A DNA stretch of 64,000 nucleotides. It comes from Dryas octopetala (Eukaryota > Streptophyta > Magnoliopsida > Rosales > Rosaceae). A program made the position numbers and the translations under genes. The notes under the pieces are model-generated. The model had not been told where the DNA came from, did no database searches, and worked only from the letters and a program-made list of their open reading frames with translations. Of the stretch, positions 1 through 13,900 are shown piece after piece (position 1 is the stretch's first letter; every line of letters starts with the position of its first letter). The stretch is taken from contig OY992833.1 of NCBI GenBank assembly GCA_963921425.1, positions 17,339,738 to 17,403,737 of the forward strand, in the 5' to 3' direction.

Positions 1-769
1 AACTTTTTTTTGTTGGGGTACCAATTAACTTAAAAAATGGTGGATACTTGAGGTACCTATGTGTAATTTGCTCTTTCTTAGTAAATTGATTTGTTGTTCT
101 ACATAGCAATCTCATGATCTACTGATCAATTTGTTGTTATATATACAAATCATTATGTAGTGTTTTTTTTTTTTTGGTTTGGTAGTTGTGACTGCTACAC
201 AATCATTGAGGTATGACTACCATGCAGTCACACTAGAGTTCATAAAAGTTCAAGGTTTATAAAGGTCTAGACTTCACATTAAAGTTTGAGTGCTAAATTC
301 CTAAAATCAAGAGACTAAACATTAAACTCTAAGTCTTACATCAAAGTCCAAATAAATTGAAGAAATTGAAGCATCTGACCCAAAACTAATTGGAAATGAG
401 TGGAGAGACTTACGAGCAATATTGGTGAGAGGTAATATTTCAAATGAGCCCAATGCCCAATTGTGTATGGAAATTGGTGCTTTATGAGCAACATTAATTG
501 TTGTAGTATAAGTTATGGAAGGCTTCACATATCTGATGTGAGATACACTCAATATACCCCACATGTGTGACAGCTCTTAAGCCAAATATCTAAACAACAT
601 CATGTAACGTGGAAGCGTGTGTGGTCATTGAATCTGACATGTGTATTGCCTGTGCTTTAATATCATGAAGAAATTAGAGTATCCAATCCAAAACTAATTG
701 GCAATGGGTAGAAAGAGTCAAGATCTTATTTTTAGTTACGCAAGACTTTGCATTCTCAATGTAAGATAC
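1..769. other. Intergenic AT-rich sequence with degenerate dispersed repeat
   Basis: I see no gene here. Segments near 350-440 and 660-765 resemble each other and also resemble sequence near 12420-12670: all share a run like 'aaaactaattggcaatg' (with variants) followed by 'gtgagatac'-type words. This looks like an old dispersed repeat, possibly an LTR relic, but I cannot classify it. The short open frames on the minus strand have no recognisable domain. Confidence 0.4.
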
Positions 770-2504
770 TAGGGCTGGGCACGGTACGGGACAGTTCAGT
801 ATGGACCACTTATCGATCCTAAAACCAAAATAGGTATTCGGGACATGATGGTTCGGTATTGCCATTTTTAAACTGAAATCACCTTGATCAGTTTGATTCG
901 GTACCAATTTTGGGAGGGCATCAAAAATAAAAATTCATATCAAATGTGGCTTTTCAAAACAAAATTCAATTGAGTCAGTTCACAATATGGCTTTTATAAC
1001 AATTTGTATGAGTTATAAACCAATGGAAAACAAACAAAAGGAAGATAAACATAAAGGAATGCAATCAGACTAATCAGTAAATCACCGCCGGCTTCATCTA
1101 TTTGATTCTCCTTTGTGGGTGAGAATCGGGGTAGGGGAAGGGCATGGTTGAACTCGCTGTGACCTAGGGAAGAGAACCCAGGTGGTCCAGCGTCTTAACT
1201 CGGCTGAAAACGTCGATCACCGCCGCGACTGTACAATCGTGTCCGGGGCAGGATGTTGGTTTTAGCTGAGTTTTTGAAAAATCAAAGGCTATGGGGAAAG
1301 AAAAGAGGAATAGAGAGAGAATGGTAGTGTTCCCATCGTCATCAGCCGCCGCACAATGAGGTTCTTGCCGGAGATGGTGGCTGGCAAGAGAGAAAAGGAA
1401 GAAAGTGTGTCGCAGGGAAAGAGAAAGAAAAATGAGGAAAAAGAGGAAAAAGAAAGAAAAAATAGGAGCACTGGGAATGGGCGGGATTAGGGTATAGGTG
1501 TTATTGGTTGTGGTCAAGTCTATACTATAAGTATAGACTTGCCCAACAACTAACCATAGGTTGACATGTAATAAAAATTAAATAAAAAATAAAATTAATT
1601 CTATTCGGTTCGGTTCAGTACGGGAACTATTGGGAATGAAATGTGGGAACTAGTGGCAGAATGAGACATATGACTAGCTAGGCTATAGCCCAGCTGAAAA
1701 TTTTGCTAAAAAAAAGATGATTATATATATATCAAGCCCAATAACTATAAAATCTGAAAAGTCAAAAAGAATTTTTTAAGTTATTAAGTTATTAACCTAA
1801 CATAGGCTATATAGCTATATCTAATATTAGGTATTCACATAATAGCTTTCAAACTTCTCCTTCTTTATTCAGAAGCTTTCACGAGAAATATAAAATAAAA
1901 AAAAACTGCTCCCCTTTATTCTTTCATTACCAATTAATCTCCAACTTATCATCAATTCTTCTTGATCAATCTCATGCCTAAGTAAGTAAAATTTTGAGTT
2001 ATTTTTCAATATTTAATTTAATTTTGATTTATTAATTTGAATTGAAAATTTAATTTAGAGTTTAAAGTTTAAGATTAGGGTTTAATCTTATTCCCTTTGA
2101 ATTTGCTGATAATATATATTGATTATGATTTTGTGATTGATGAGTTTGATGCTATGGGACCTCGTAGGGCAAGATTTAGATAATATTATATTGTAATCGC
2201 ATTGCATGTTTATTTACTGTTTTCTTTGTTATAGTTTAATGTTTGTATAGATATGCATTTTGAGGGGTAAGGTTCAATATATCCCCTCTGACTATGTATA
2301 TTTTTTTTTACTAGGAAAAAATTGTCTAGAGATTTATACCACCCAAGTTTCAAATCTTGGTTCTGCCACTGATGGGAACCAATACCATCTCATTTAACCC
2401 GGTTTGGTTCAATTTCATACCGAACACTAAAAACAAAACGGTTTGAGTTTGGTTAAGTTGGAACCGGTTTGTGTTCGGTTTTCCGGGTTTAATGCCCAAC
2501 CCTA
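770..2504. mobile_element. Non-autonomous hAT-type DNA transposon (with nested insertion)
   Basis: The left end reads TAGGGCTGGGCACGGTACGG and the right end, reverse-complemented, reads TAGGGTTGGGCATTAAACCC. Both start TAGGG, as hAT terminal inverted repeats do. The flanks are taagatac (762-769) and tgagatac (2505-2512), an 8-bp target-site duplication with one mismatch, which is the hAT size. No transposase is present. The interior has a purine/pyrimidine-biased stretch at about 1080-1500 with minus-strand open frames that I cannot assign to a family. The element is interrupted by a second insertion at 1651-2372, so the original was about 1 kb. Confidence 0.7.
1651..2372. mobile_element. Nested hAT-Tip100-like non-autonomous element
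   Basis: The left end reads TAGTGGCAGAATGAGAC. The right end is ...GGTTCTGCCACTGA, whose reverse complement is TCAGTGGCAGAACC. The inverted AGTGGCAGAA core is typical of Tip100-type hAT ends. The 7-mer TGGGAAC sits directly outside both ends (1644-1650 and 2373-2379), which fits an eroded 8-bp TSD. It lies inside the 770-2504 element and is therefore younger. No coding capacity is seen. Confidence 0.65.
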
Positions 2505-4379
2505 TGAGATACTCTTAACAGAAAAACAAAAAATTTGTGAATAATTTTTGGATTACCATTCATCGTTTTAGCTGAAGTAGATTTTGAGCTTATTACATCA
2601 TTGGCTACACGCATGGGTTGACTTGGCATCATATTAAGTGGCCTTTAATTGTGTCCCCTGAATATGGTAATTGTGTGGCTGCGTGACATATATATAGTAC
2701 GTGGGAGGTGGTAGTCCGTTTGCGAGTAAGTGTTCTATCAATGTTGTGCATGCAAACAAAAAATTAAAAAAAAAAGTAATATATAAGTGGTCTATCAGCT
2801 AGATTCAAGATTTTAATAAAACAGCAAATATTGTGATGTCCAGGAGGCCTCGAATGTTTATCAACATATGGGGTTATGTGAAGACGTATTCAAATCTCTC
2901 AAGTAGTCGTGTTATAATTTTCAAAAGATCAAGGTCTGTTTTGAAAAATCCTAATCTTTAAGGGGTCTCCATGTAATTGTCTTATTAATTTATTGTTCAA
3001 CAAAACTTAAATATGTGATTATTAAGTTATTAGGATCTCTCCAGAGTCCAGTCTCGATCTCCACCATTGGGATAAAACATGTTTTTATTTTATTTTTTGG
3101 ACGATAGAAGGGATAAAAGATTATTTTGAATACTTTTTTTTTATCAAAGATTATTTTAAATACTTGAGGCCTTCACACATTATTCTTAAGAATAGTAAGA
3201 ATATTAGCATAGCATATTTTCCTCTCTTTTTTCAAAAAAAAAAAAAAATGATTGAATGGAAAAGGTGAGAATTTTGTACCAGGGTAGTCGGTAGCTCTCA
3301 AATCTTAGTCAGTGTCCCGCCAACTGGTCTGAATTAAATATGGCCATGGCGCAGATTGTATGCAGGCAGTGACATTGTAGCATATATGGATAATGGATGC
3401 AGATTTTTATTCCCTCTCAGTCTCAGATTGACAATATGTGTTGATGTAAAATTTATAGAATCTTTTCTGATTAACATGTACACATCGTCTTCCTATTTGC
3501 TTGTTCAATAATTCTGTTCTTTTAAAACATTTTTTTCGCATTTGGGTGGATTTATTAGACCTCCAATTATTTGCTCGGTTAACTGTTCTTATTCTTAATT
3601 TGTAAACTCTTTGTTAGCTAGCTATTAGAACCAATCAAGTACTATATATCAACAATAAGATAATATGGTAGAAATGCTCTCAAAGCCTCCCAACTCATGG
3701 CCTGTCACAGGTCATGCATGTCCTATATTTACAGTACGTACGTAATTACAACCACTATCGAATTCCAAACCTTAAATTAATTAGGTCCTATATATATTTT
3801 ATAGAGCTCGATCTTCAATTAAACCTAAATTAATTAGTTTCTTTCTTCCCCTCTCACTCTTTTTATATGTTTTTTTTTTAAGAAAAAATTAATTAAACAA
3901 CAAAAAACAAATTGATATCAAAGAGAGGCCTAATATATATTTGCTAGTTTGAGTTGGATCATGCAGTATTACTCCGTTGATGTCATATCGATCTTTACTT
4001 TTAGTTAGATCAAATATATGATTATCTTTTAATATTCTTTTAGTAAGGTTGATGTCATATCTTTTCTTTGACCAAAAAGCATCTCCTTCTCGCAAAGTAT
4101 GGGGGTAAAGCTAGGGTGATTACTGGTTCAACAACACTACCTGCTATTTGCTTGAGTAATAGATGTGTTGTCACTAGCTTCAAGTTTGGATGTTTACTAT
4201 TTTTGGATGAAACCTGCATGCTGATGATAATAATATGCTTACTTTACAAGAGACAACCCATCATTTGAATGTTCCTATTTACAGACCGACTTATATAAAC
4301 CAAGCATATATGATGATCAAAAGGTTAATTTTCCTATTGCCATTAAAGCAATACTCAAATGAATATATATATATATATA
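2505..4379. other. Intergenic AT-rich sequence
   Basis: I find no gene, RNA or well-bounded transposon here. There are homopolymer runs (for example near 3137 and 3236) and TA-rich tracts. The short open frames at 3889-4268 have no recognisable domain. Confidence 0.4.
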
Positions 4380-5131
4380 GGCCTAATTACAATTTAGTAC
4401 CTAAACTTACTATATTTTTTAAGCTCATATCTCAAGTTCAAAAATTTACAAATACATACCTCAACTTTCATTTTTTGTTAATTAATTCGTACGCTTCATT
4501 AGGTTTTCTATCAAAGTTATTTGCTGAGGTGGCAAGGGTATTTTTGTCTTTTCACCAAATGTAAAATAAATTTAATATTTTTAAATTTTTTTGAATAATA
4601 AAAAAAAAACTATTTTCATCTTTCTTTTAAAAAAAAAAAAAAAGTTCTTCCTCCTTTCCCTCCCCCTCCCTGCCCCCACCCCTCCTCCTCACCCAAGCCC
4701 AACGCACCCTCTCCCCCTCACCAAGCCCCGCCCCACCCTCTTTCCCGTCTCTTTTTTCTGTAAGGTTGGTTTGCCCGAAACCCGCCACAATAGCTCATCA
4801 AACAAGTCAACCCGATAGGCTTATCTAGCAAGTTCATCGTTTCTGGCAGCGTCAAGACCTTCCACCACCTTTTTCTTCTTCCTCTTGACGTGGTGAGTGT
4901 AATGGTGACCTTCGATTGCCCAGCCAACACTCGACGGCAGCAAATCGATGATGTAAAGGCCAACGGCTTCCTCCTCCTTTTCCGGCGAAACCAACTAGCG
5001 GCAATCTCGAGCCATCAAGGGTATAAGGTCACTCCTCTTAACCTCCTCTTGCTTTTGGGTGGATTAATGAGTGAATTGTTGCAGACAAAGAGGAAAGAGA
5101 GATGTGTGAGGAAAGAGATATGCAGAGGTTG

Positions 5132-5172
<41 letters not shown>

Positions 5173-5524
5173 GAGAAGCAGAGGGGTGAGGGGAGGATGG
5201 GAGGGGAAGGGAAGGGGCTAGGTTGGGGGGTGCTCGGGTGAGGGAGGCCGGGAAAGGAGGAAGAACTTTTTTTTTTTTACGGAAGATGAAAATAGTTTCT
5301 TTTTATTATTCAAAAAATTTTATATTAAATTTATTTTACATTAGGTGAAAAGACGAAAATATCTTTGCCACGTCAGCAGATAATGTTCTCTGACAAAAAA
5401 CTTAATTAACGGATGTATGAATTTGACACAAAACGAAAGTTGAGGTATGTACTTGCAGTTTTTGAACTTGAGGTATAAACTTGAAAAACATGGTAAAATT
5501 GAGATACTAAATTGTAATAAAGCC
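4380..5524. mobile_element. Mutator-like non-autonomous element with long TIRs (Pack-MULE-like)
   Basis: Two arms of roughly 280 bp are inverted copies of each other. The left arm starts GGCCTAATTACAATTTAGTA (4380); the right arm reverse-complemented starts GGCTTTATTACAATTTAGTA. Both arms share further blocks such as ACATACCTCAACTTTC and the stretch before the poly-A/T at 4628/5268. Both flanks are atatatata, compatible with the 9-bp Mutator TSD but uninformative because the site is a TA microsatellite. The core (about 4650-5260) is much richer in G+C than its surroundings, with short open frames on both strands, which suggests captured sequence. I cannot identify the donor gene. A (GA)n run lies at about 5134-5170. 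Confidence 0.65.
5134..5170. repeat. (GA)n microsatellite
   Basis: About 18 uninterrupted GA units lie within the core of the long-TIR element. Confidence 0.9.
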
Positions 5525-7472
5525 ATATATATATATATATATATAACACAATGAACCACTCTTTCTAATTAATAATGTACTTGTAGGTTATTTTAAGTTC
5601 TGAACGGGAAACAAAATTATCTATATATCCTATTATAGTGACGTGGCATCACACATGTGAGAGGAATATTTGGGACATTAAAAGTTGGGACTAATCCTCA
5701 TTTCTCTATGATGGCGCGTCAGTATAATAGGATCGAATAGATCAAAATGTTATTCTCCTCAACGGGTATAGATCTAGAGATTTTAATACATATATATTAT
5801 GAATTCATCGCTCACGCATATATCTTATAGTAAAATGTAAAATGTGATTACACTAGAAGTCTAGAACCACCTTTTATTTGGGTTTAGTCTTATTAGCAGT
5901 ATTTGACCAAAAAAAAAAAGTCTTATTAGCAGGTGTATAGAGGAGAATGAGGTCTAACGCCCTGACACAACAAGATTTTCTGCATTAATTTATTATAACA
6001 ACTCATTCATATTTTCATTAAGGCAAAAACAAAATACTCGATGAAATGTCTAAAAGAAATTGAGGTAGGTAAAAATTCCTGAATCCTCCACCGGTGGTCC
6101 CAGAGTTAATTCGTAGTGCATATATGTTTCAAAACCACAAGACAGTGTGCAGCTTAGCAAGTTAGCACGCAATGGGGGGATGCATGCATATGTATATATA
6201 AACCCGTGAGAAGTCTATTCCAAAGCTAGCAGGTACTCACAATTAAGTCAAATACACACACAAAGTGAAAATGTGATAGCTAGCTAGGTCTATTTTTAAA
6301 CCCATCACGTAGCACTGAGCAGTGGTCAGTCTGAACTTTGAAGGGTCTATTTTAAAACCAGCACAAGTCTCAGGAAGGTTTTGTTTGTTGTGGACTTGGA
6401 CTATATATCTAGATTAATGCTAGATGATTGTACGTACTTATATGCTATGTGCCTATGCATGCATGTCTACTTACTTCTCTGCCCTTTGTCCATCAATTAT
6501 ATATATAAATATCAAATCTCATCAGATGATCAGACATCAGAGTAAGCTTTTGTCCATCAATTATCAGCTCACTGCCTCACTGCATATTGGGAGTACTACA
6601 TGCCTGCCTGACCATCTTTCTGTTAGCATTTGCTGGCTTTTTGTAACTGTCAGAGTAATGGGATGGCAAGAAATGCCCAAAAGAGAATAAAACAGGCTAC
6701 ATGTACAAAATATATCTGTCCTGCTGTCATAAATTTGGGAACTTGGGGATTTTATTGGGCCTGTTGGCTTTTGGGTTGATTAATGTGAAAACTTAATTGG
6801 GTTGTTTTAGTGTTTTAATTAGTTCTCTTTTTTTTTTTGGTCCATTAATTATTTTTCCTTATAAGGTTTTTTTGTTCCGATCTATATATATACGAAATCC
6901 AATTTTAAATTTTGTTAGTTTGATGCTTGTGTACGTTTTATGTCGTTTACAATCTCATAACAATTTTGAAATTTTGTTAGTTAATCCGAAATTTGGAGAA
7001 GACTGATTTGTTTGCATGTTTTCAAGAAAACATGTTGTTGGGGACTTGAAAAATCATTTTATGGACTTTCTAAAACTAATTTTAATTTTCAATACTGTGT
7101 GTACTTAATTGATAGAGATATCAAGGCTCACATAATGTTTAGGATTTGAAATTTTCATTAATTCGACTAATAGAAATTAAAAAAAATTGATTGTTTTAAA
7201 GAATAAAAACACAATTAAATCCTAAAAATTAATGTAGGTTATCTAAAGTTTTGTAAGGGGCCCAATGGCCATTTGGTTTTGGTTTAGTACGTAGATGACA
7301 CCTAGTCTCCTCTTGTCGGATGAGATCCTGAGTTCAAATTAATCTCATGAATAACTGTTGATAAAAAGAAAAAAAGTTATTTAAAAAGAGCATGGGTGTG
7401 TATTTATACTCTTAACATTGAAGTGCATTGACAAACTTAGGAATCTATATCAGTCATTCTCTTATAATTAAA

Positions 7473-7860
7473 GATTTCCTCATTTTAAGAAAAGTAAAGA
7501 CAATTAATATTGGTGGGGCCCATCATACAATGTGTTCCCAATAATTGAAACCATCTATTTTTGCATAGAGGTATCCATTTAAGGATCATAAAAAAACGAC
7601 TAAATTATAAATCATTAGCGATTTGATTGATTATCTTCGTAATCATTTATATGTTTATATATAAAAAAATCACATTCATATATTTATTTGGTTATAATTA
7701 AATGACTAAATAATTTTAGATTTTGTTAAATTTTGTAAGGATATATGATCATTATAGAGAAACTAAAAAATTAATAAATAGTTCTAATTATTGAATCACA
7801 TTACACGTTAGGTGCGCACCAACATGTCGTCCTTATTTTTCTTAAAATGAGAGCATTCTT
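7473..7860. mobile_element. Degenerate MITE-like inverted repeat
   Basis: The words cctcattttaagaaaagtaa (about 7478) and, on the opposite strand at the other end, ctcattttaagaaaaataag face each other. Both are followed inward by TTGGTG-type sequence. The interior resembles the fold-back MITEs at 10542 and 41076 (ataattaaatg...ctaaat words). The boundaries are approximate and no TSD was established. Confidence 0.4.
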
Positions 7861-8325
7861 ATTAAAGAATTCTCATGTATACTATATAAAAAAAAAATAT
7901 AAAGTATTTTTTAATCAACCAATAAATCTATAATGAAATAATGTTTCTTTATACTTAATAGTACAAGGAAATCTCCTTTGTTTAAACGTTTTTTCCTTTG
8001 TATAAACTTTTTTTCCTTTGTATAAATTTCACAAAAATCAAACTTAGCCATTTAGCTAGCTAGTGAACAGAATCTCCTTTTTCCCTTGATCAAATTAGTA
8101 TTGTACGTGTCAGCAAGTTGTTCCAAACTCCATGAAATTCTTTCTTTTTAAAGCTAAAAAAGGGAGAGAAAAAGAAAATATTGATGATCATGTTCTCATA
8201 GGGATTAGGGAGCCAAAAGGAAAGAGTGGCAGTAATGATGGGGTTGGGTTGTCATCGGCAATCGGCATGCAAATATGCAATGTACAGAAAGAAGGGAATT
8301 AAAGAGAGAAAGCAAACAACACACT

Positions 8326-8331
<6 letters not shown>

Positions 8332-8358
<27 letters not shown>
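8332..8358. repeat. (CA)n microsatellite
   Basis: An uninterrupted CA dinucleotide run in intergenic sequence. Confidence 0.9.
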
Positions 8359-8359
<1 letters not shown>

Positions 8360-10541
8360 TATATACTTACCTTTTCTTTTTTATGTTTTTCTTTCACTTT
8401 CTGGGTGACCCACTTTAATCACTCTCTCTTAGATTTCAGTAACAAAAAAGCTTTACCCTTCTGATGCAGGCCTCTTTTTTTTCCTTTACCCCTTTTTCAT
8501 GGTTTGTATATTCATTATTGTGATCTGTCTAGTACTACTTAATTTGTAGTTTGCACTGTATATATATACTTTGTAATACCAAGCTCATTTAATAATGTAT
8601 TCTTTGTGTGGAATCATGGAGTACTAGATCGAATTATATATAGAAAGTAAGAAAGAAATTTCCATAGTATAAGTCGATTGAATTAAATGTAAAATTGATA
8701 TTTAACTTTCATCATTGTGTTATTTGTATATAATTTGTTCTCAAAAAACTAAACTTAATTGATTAAGCTTGTTGCAAATTAAGGAGAATGCTCATTTATA
8801 GATTTAAAAAATAAAAAAATTAATTCACAGAATTATTTTAAAACGGTACAATATATGATTTAGTATTCAAGCCTTAACTTAGAAAATAATTCAATAAAAA
8901 TATATATAAAAGAATATAGTTTTGAATATAAACACGTACAATTCGATCAATAAAGAATAGCATAAACTGAGGATTGACACTCGAGAGTCAAGAAAGAAGG
9001 CAAGGATTTAGTGATTTTGTTTAAAACATCATGATATGATGAATTACTTAGGCTAATTAATTAGTGGTAAAAGTTGAAGTTCAAATTGTTTCCTTATTAC
9101 TATCTTGAAGGGCATATATATATGCCAAGGAAAAGCCCAACTATATATTTGTTTATAATTCATTAATTTCATTATGTGTTATAATTTCTAGGACTTCTCA
9201 CCAAATGATTCAGGGTATGATTTGGTTGGTGCATATAAATCATGTCGAGCTTGCCATGCATATATCCCTTTTGCTTCTCATGATCGATCAATCAGGTTAA
9301 AACATGCGCGCAGCACACCATGCAAATTAATTATACAATGTTATAATAATTTAGATGAAGAAAAAGGTTGGAATAATTAAAACATTCACACGTGGGACTT
9401 AATTATTTCAGTATGGAGCAGTTCATGGAGGGCTTCTCGATAGAATGATCATTATGTAGGACGCAATATAAGAATTATATCACAATTCATTTTTTAGACA
9501 ATTAGACAAAACTCCAATTTTTGGAAGCTGGTTTTGAATTTTATCCTTTTAAAATAAAAAAAAATTAGATATACATCTATTTTCGAATTTGCTATGCACG
9601 ATTTTTTTTTTGCAGAAATTTTATTTTTTGGATATCTATTTTATCTTTCAAGTTAACAAGGATAAATTTTAAATTTGGTCAATTAATGTTTTATTTAAGC
9701 TATTAGCATTTTGTAAATAATTAATTATAATTTTCAAAATGAAAATTTTCCTTTCTATTTATTTTTAAATTTCAAATGATGTCTTACGTTATTCATTTTG
9801 GGATTTATATTTGTTAATCATTTAGACGTTGTTCACCTGTAGTCTAGGTTAACCATATTTGTTAACCATCAAGCCAATGCATGTCCTTTTCATAAAGAAC
9901 CTTTGGTTCCTAACCTCAGGCACTACTCTCTCCTATCTCGTATCCCAACTCTTTTGCGCCCAACTCCCTTCAGTTCCAATCGATCAACACGTACATGTTT
10001 TGAAGGTATGTTTCGTAATCACCCTATAATAGGCCGGTGTAATACGATTGGGGAGAGGGTGGCGTTTCATTCACAAAAACGATTATGATCTGCTTTTTTT
10101 TTTTTTTTTTGGGTTATTTGATTGGGAAGATGAAAATGGATTTTGAGTTTTTGAAATGATGATTTTACATGCATATTCTTCTACCATATTTGCTATTATT
10201 TGAGATTTACGATTAGGAAGAAATGTGATTTAAAGTAGGAGGCTAGTGTTGACACTTCATGTATGAGTGCTACGTACTTGACAATATTCATGGATCTATG
10301 CCTTAGCAAGAGAAAGAAACTGAGAGAAAATAGGGAAAGCGAGAAAAATGAAATGCATGTGTTCTTTGTATTGATTTTCTGAATGAATTACAATGAGAGG
10401 TTTACATGTACTTATATGCAAGTACTCAACCAATCAGCTTGCATATATATAGCTAATAATTAATACTCTAACCAAGACCAACCAACACTAATTACTAACA
10501 TTTTTTCTGACTACACTTATGCCGACTCAGCATTACTAGAA

Positions 10542-10943
10542 GGAGTGCTAGCTCTAAAGCTAACTAATAAGCAACTTAATATGAATCTAACCACTCTTTT
10601 GGTCCCACCACATGACTAATCTCATAATCTGAACCGTTCATTTTTTAGACTTCACTTCAAATATCATTTGCAAAAAATCAACCTAATAGGAAATAATTTA
10701 GTCATCTAACTATGATCACATAAATAGACGAACATTGTTTTTAATAAAAGCATATAAATAGTTGTTATTATAATTAAATGGCTAAATGACTTCTGATTTC
10801 GAAGATTTTTTACAAAAATGATCCTTGAAGTGAGACCTAGAAAATGAACGGTTCAGATTATAAGATTACATCGTGTGATGGGACCCAAAAGGATAGTTAT
10901 TTTAGTATTAATTTGCTAACTAGTTAGCTTTAGAGTATTTTCC
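10542..10943. mobile_element. Mutator-type fold-back MITE
   Basis: The element is bounded by a perfect 9-bp direct repeat TTACTAGAA (10533-10541 and 10944-10952), the TSD length of Mutator elements. The ends are inverted: GGAGTGCTAGCTCTAAAGC on the left and, reverse-complemented, GGAAAATACTCTAAAGC on the right. Complementarity continues inward through blocks such as the words around 'gaaccgttcattttt' / 'aaaatgaacggttc'. It is 402 bp with no coding capacity. Related sequence is visible at about 41076-41360 and weakly at 7600-7800 and 13300-13460. Confidence 0.75.
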
Positions 10944-10952
10944 TTACTAGAA

Positions 10953-13900
10953 GGGTCTACGCACCCTTAACACTACTATTCTATTTGTCCACCCATATAT
11001 CCTCTTTTCTCACAATCTCACCTGCCAAGTTTTAAAGAAGAAAAATTAATCTACTCTTCTCACCTCACTATATATTTTAAGGATTTTTCATATAATAACG
11101 TACTTTTTTTTTTATAAAAATTAATTAAACTATTTTAAGTTCAAAATAAAAATTATTATTTTTATGATTCTTTGGACATTTTTTGAATCAAAATACCTCT
11201 TATGTCAACCTAGAATCTCGACCTATTCGATTTTAACATTTTAAAAGTACATTGATCTATTCGATTCTAGATATTTTGATCATTTCATATCTAAAATGTG
11301 TCATAATTAAAAGCAATAATTTATGTTTTGAGGTTAAAACAGTTTAAGACCCTAACAAGGGTCATTTAATTTACAAAATATTCCATTATATCCCATATGC
11401 TCCTAATGTAATAACTCAACCACCCACCCCATGTTTTTTAGGTCATGTGTAAAAATAGAAGGGTTTAAGCTGGTTGCCTCAGCTTCTGTTACAGTGTTAC
11501 TAAAAGGGGAGAAATTAAAGAGGGAGCTCAAAGCCTCAAACAATCTGGCAATCTCCATGTCATGAAGTGTAAATTAATTTTACCAATATTTTGTAGCATA
11601 ATTAAGTTTAGCATTCATCACAAGAATCACAAGAGAAAAGGATAAAAGAAGGAGCTGGTGGAGTAAGAGACAACCAATCATAAACAGAGTTAACAATTGA
11701 AAAAAACAATAATAAAGGAGGCAATATTATCCAGTCCCCGAGAAAAACAATAATAAAGGAATGTAATGTGAGTACGTAGAAAAGAGTGGGGAATTGGAAT
11801 TGGAAAAGAAAAGAAAAGGAAAAAAGCAAAAGAGGGATTGATGAGACTGAGTGAGGAGAGGCAGCCAGCCAGCCACATACATGTCATATGATAGGATATG
11901 TGTCCGGCCGAGACATTTATTGTATAAAGTTGCACGCTTTCTTTTCACCCTCTCTTCCCCATTTACTTTTTCAGTCAGCTGTGAGTGTTTGACTGGCATT
12001 TTATACCAACTTTTTAGAACAAATGTGAATATGTACCAAGCTCAAATCTAAAATGATCTGTTGTGCGTAGGTATAAGATTATAAATAAAAACTGTATATT
12101 CAAAATAATAAAAGAGGAATAATATAGAAAATAATGTCATATTATCGATCATATGATGAATTAAGACAATATACTCAATACGCATGCATGATTCCATTGA
12201 ACTAATGAACACGCATGTAGATTTAGATACTACTCTACTTAAAATAAAAATCCTAATTCATAATATAATAGCATAGCATAATATATTGTTAAGTTATCAA
12301 TTCATATCGTATATTCGAATGTGATTCCAATAAAATAAAAGATTACAATACGATAACATAAGAAATGGTAGTGAAATACTACTAGCTATTATTAATTTCA
12401 TGCTAGTAATTACATATTTATTTTGAAGGAAATTTGAGCATCTAATTCAAAATTAATTAGCAAGAGAGTTAAAATTTAAATTTAAACAATTTATATTATG
12501 TGACGTGAAATACGTATGACCACTAGGCTTAATACATGTTGGTGAAACTGGTTTGATACTATAAAGGAAATTAAAATATTCAACCCAAAAATCAATTGAT
12601 AATAAAAAAAGAGGACCAAAATCTTTATAAACATTTATACAAGACTACAATTTTTTAATGTGAGACATCTCACATTCGCACTCGCCACATTCTCACACAT
12701 TCAAGATGCATTGTTCACATGATTCAAAGGGTCCACTCATTCACCTTATCCAAACTCTGTGTCTCAAGTCTCTCTTTGTTTTTGTTACAACATTCTCTAT
12801 CTCTTTTTTTCTTTTCCACATATCACATTCCAACCTCGAATTCGTAAAGGTAGAGCGTTATTTATGTTCATGAGCTAGCACCGCATTTAATTGTGTGTCC
12901 TGGAAACGAAATGACCTCGGCCAACAAGAATTAATTTGCTTGCATCATGCTTTTCTAAGACTACCCACAAGGCTGTTAGGTGAGGCCGGGCCATTGTTAT
13001 CACCAAACAACAACAATGATACAGAATTGCAGATCAATCACTCGATCTGTTGTCCAGTACTTGCAATTATCGACCGATCAGGGAAGTACTGGCACGCAGT
13101 TACTTGAATTTATGAGCTACCTACCATTGCATCATCCTATAGCAAACTAGCTAGGAATAATCGCATTGAAAATATCCTACATGACAAATTCTAATACAAA
13201 GTTCTAATTTCCTGAAATGAAATATCTTTTGTTAGGTTTCATCTGTCCCAAAATTTGAAAATTTGAATGCAATTTAATGATTGATCGAATAATTCATTTG
13301 TTAAGTCTTCTTTAACCATTATTCTTGCAAAAAAATAAAGTTAATCAAAAAATATTTAATGATTAAAGTATAACGATAAACACCAAAATGATCACAATAA
13401 TAATTAAATGATCAAATAAATTTTAATTTTATTAATTTTTTGCATAGATAATTTTTAATGAAGATCGATCTAATTTGAATTATTTGACACATTATGAGGG
13501 CGGCTCCACCAATGCAAAGCCTTTTGCTTCTTATAAAAAGGCATTCCTCTTATGAATTAGACCCTATATATCATAATTCTTATCAGAAATAACAACTAAG
13601 ATACTTATGTCGCCCAATTATAGATATGGAGTAAGGCCGTCTAGATTCACAAGTTAAACTGTTGGGTAAGAGAAGGCCATAAAATAATTGTTATTTAAGA
13701 ATTATGAAAAGAAAAAAAAAATTACCCAGGTGAAACTATTTACCTAGCTGGCTCAATTGGCTTTTTGGTCCTATTCAAAAAAATTGTCTTTTTGGTATGT
13801 GGGCCAAAATGTTTCATTTAATGTAGCTTGTAATTTATACTTTCTTGCTTTGTTGAAAATGTGTTAGGCAAAATGTAAACCAAATCATTAGATGACGCAT

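Larger units (their letters stand above)
5525..10541. other. Intergenic region, no gene recognised
   Basis: AT-rich, with TA and CA microsatellites and no open frame with a recognisable domain. The short plus-strand frame at about 9903-10088 is somewhat less AT-rich but matches nothing I know. A degenerate MITE-like inverted repeat is listed separately at about 7473-7860. I looked for the mature sequences of common conserved plant microRNAs by eye and found none. Confidence 0.4.

Noticed and set aside
1164-1517. 117-aa minus-strand protein inside the hAT element
   Set aside because: Composition is Phe/Leu/Ser-biased from a purine-rich tract, with no domain and overlapping frames of equal quality.
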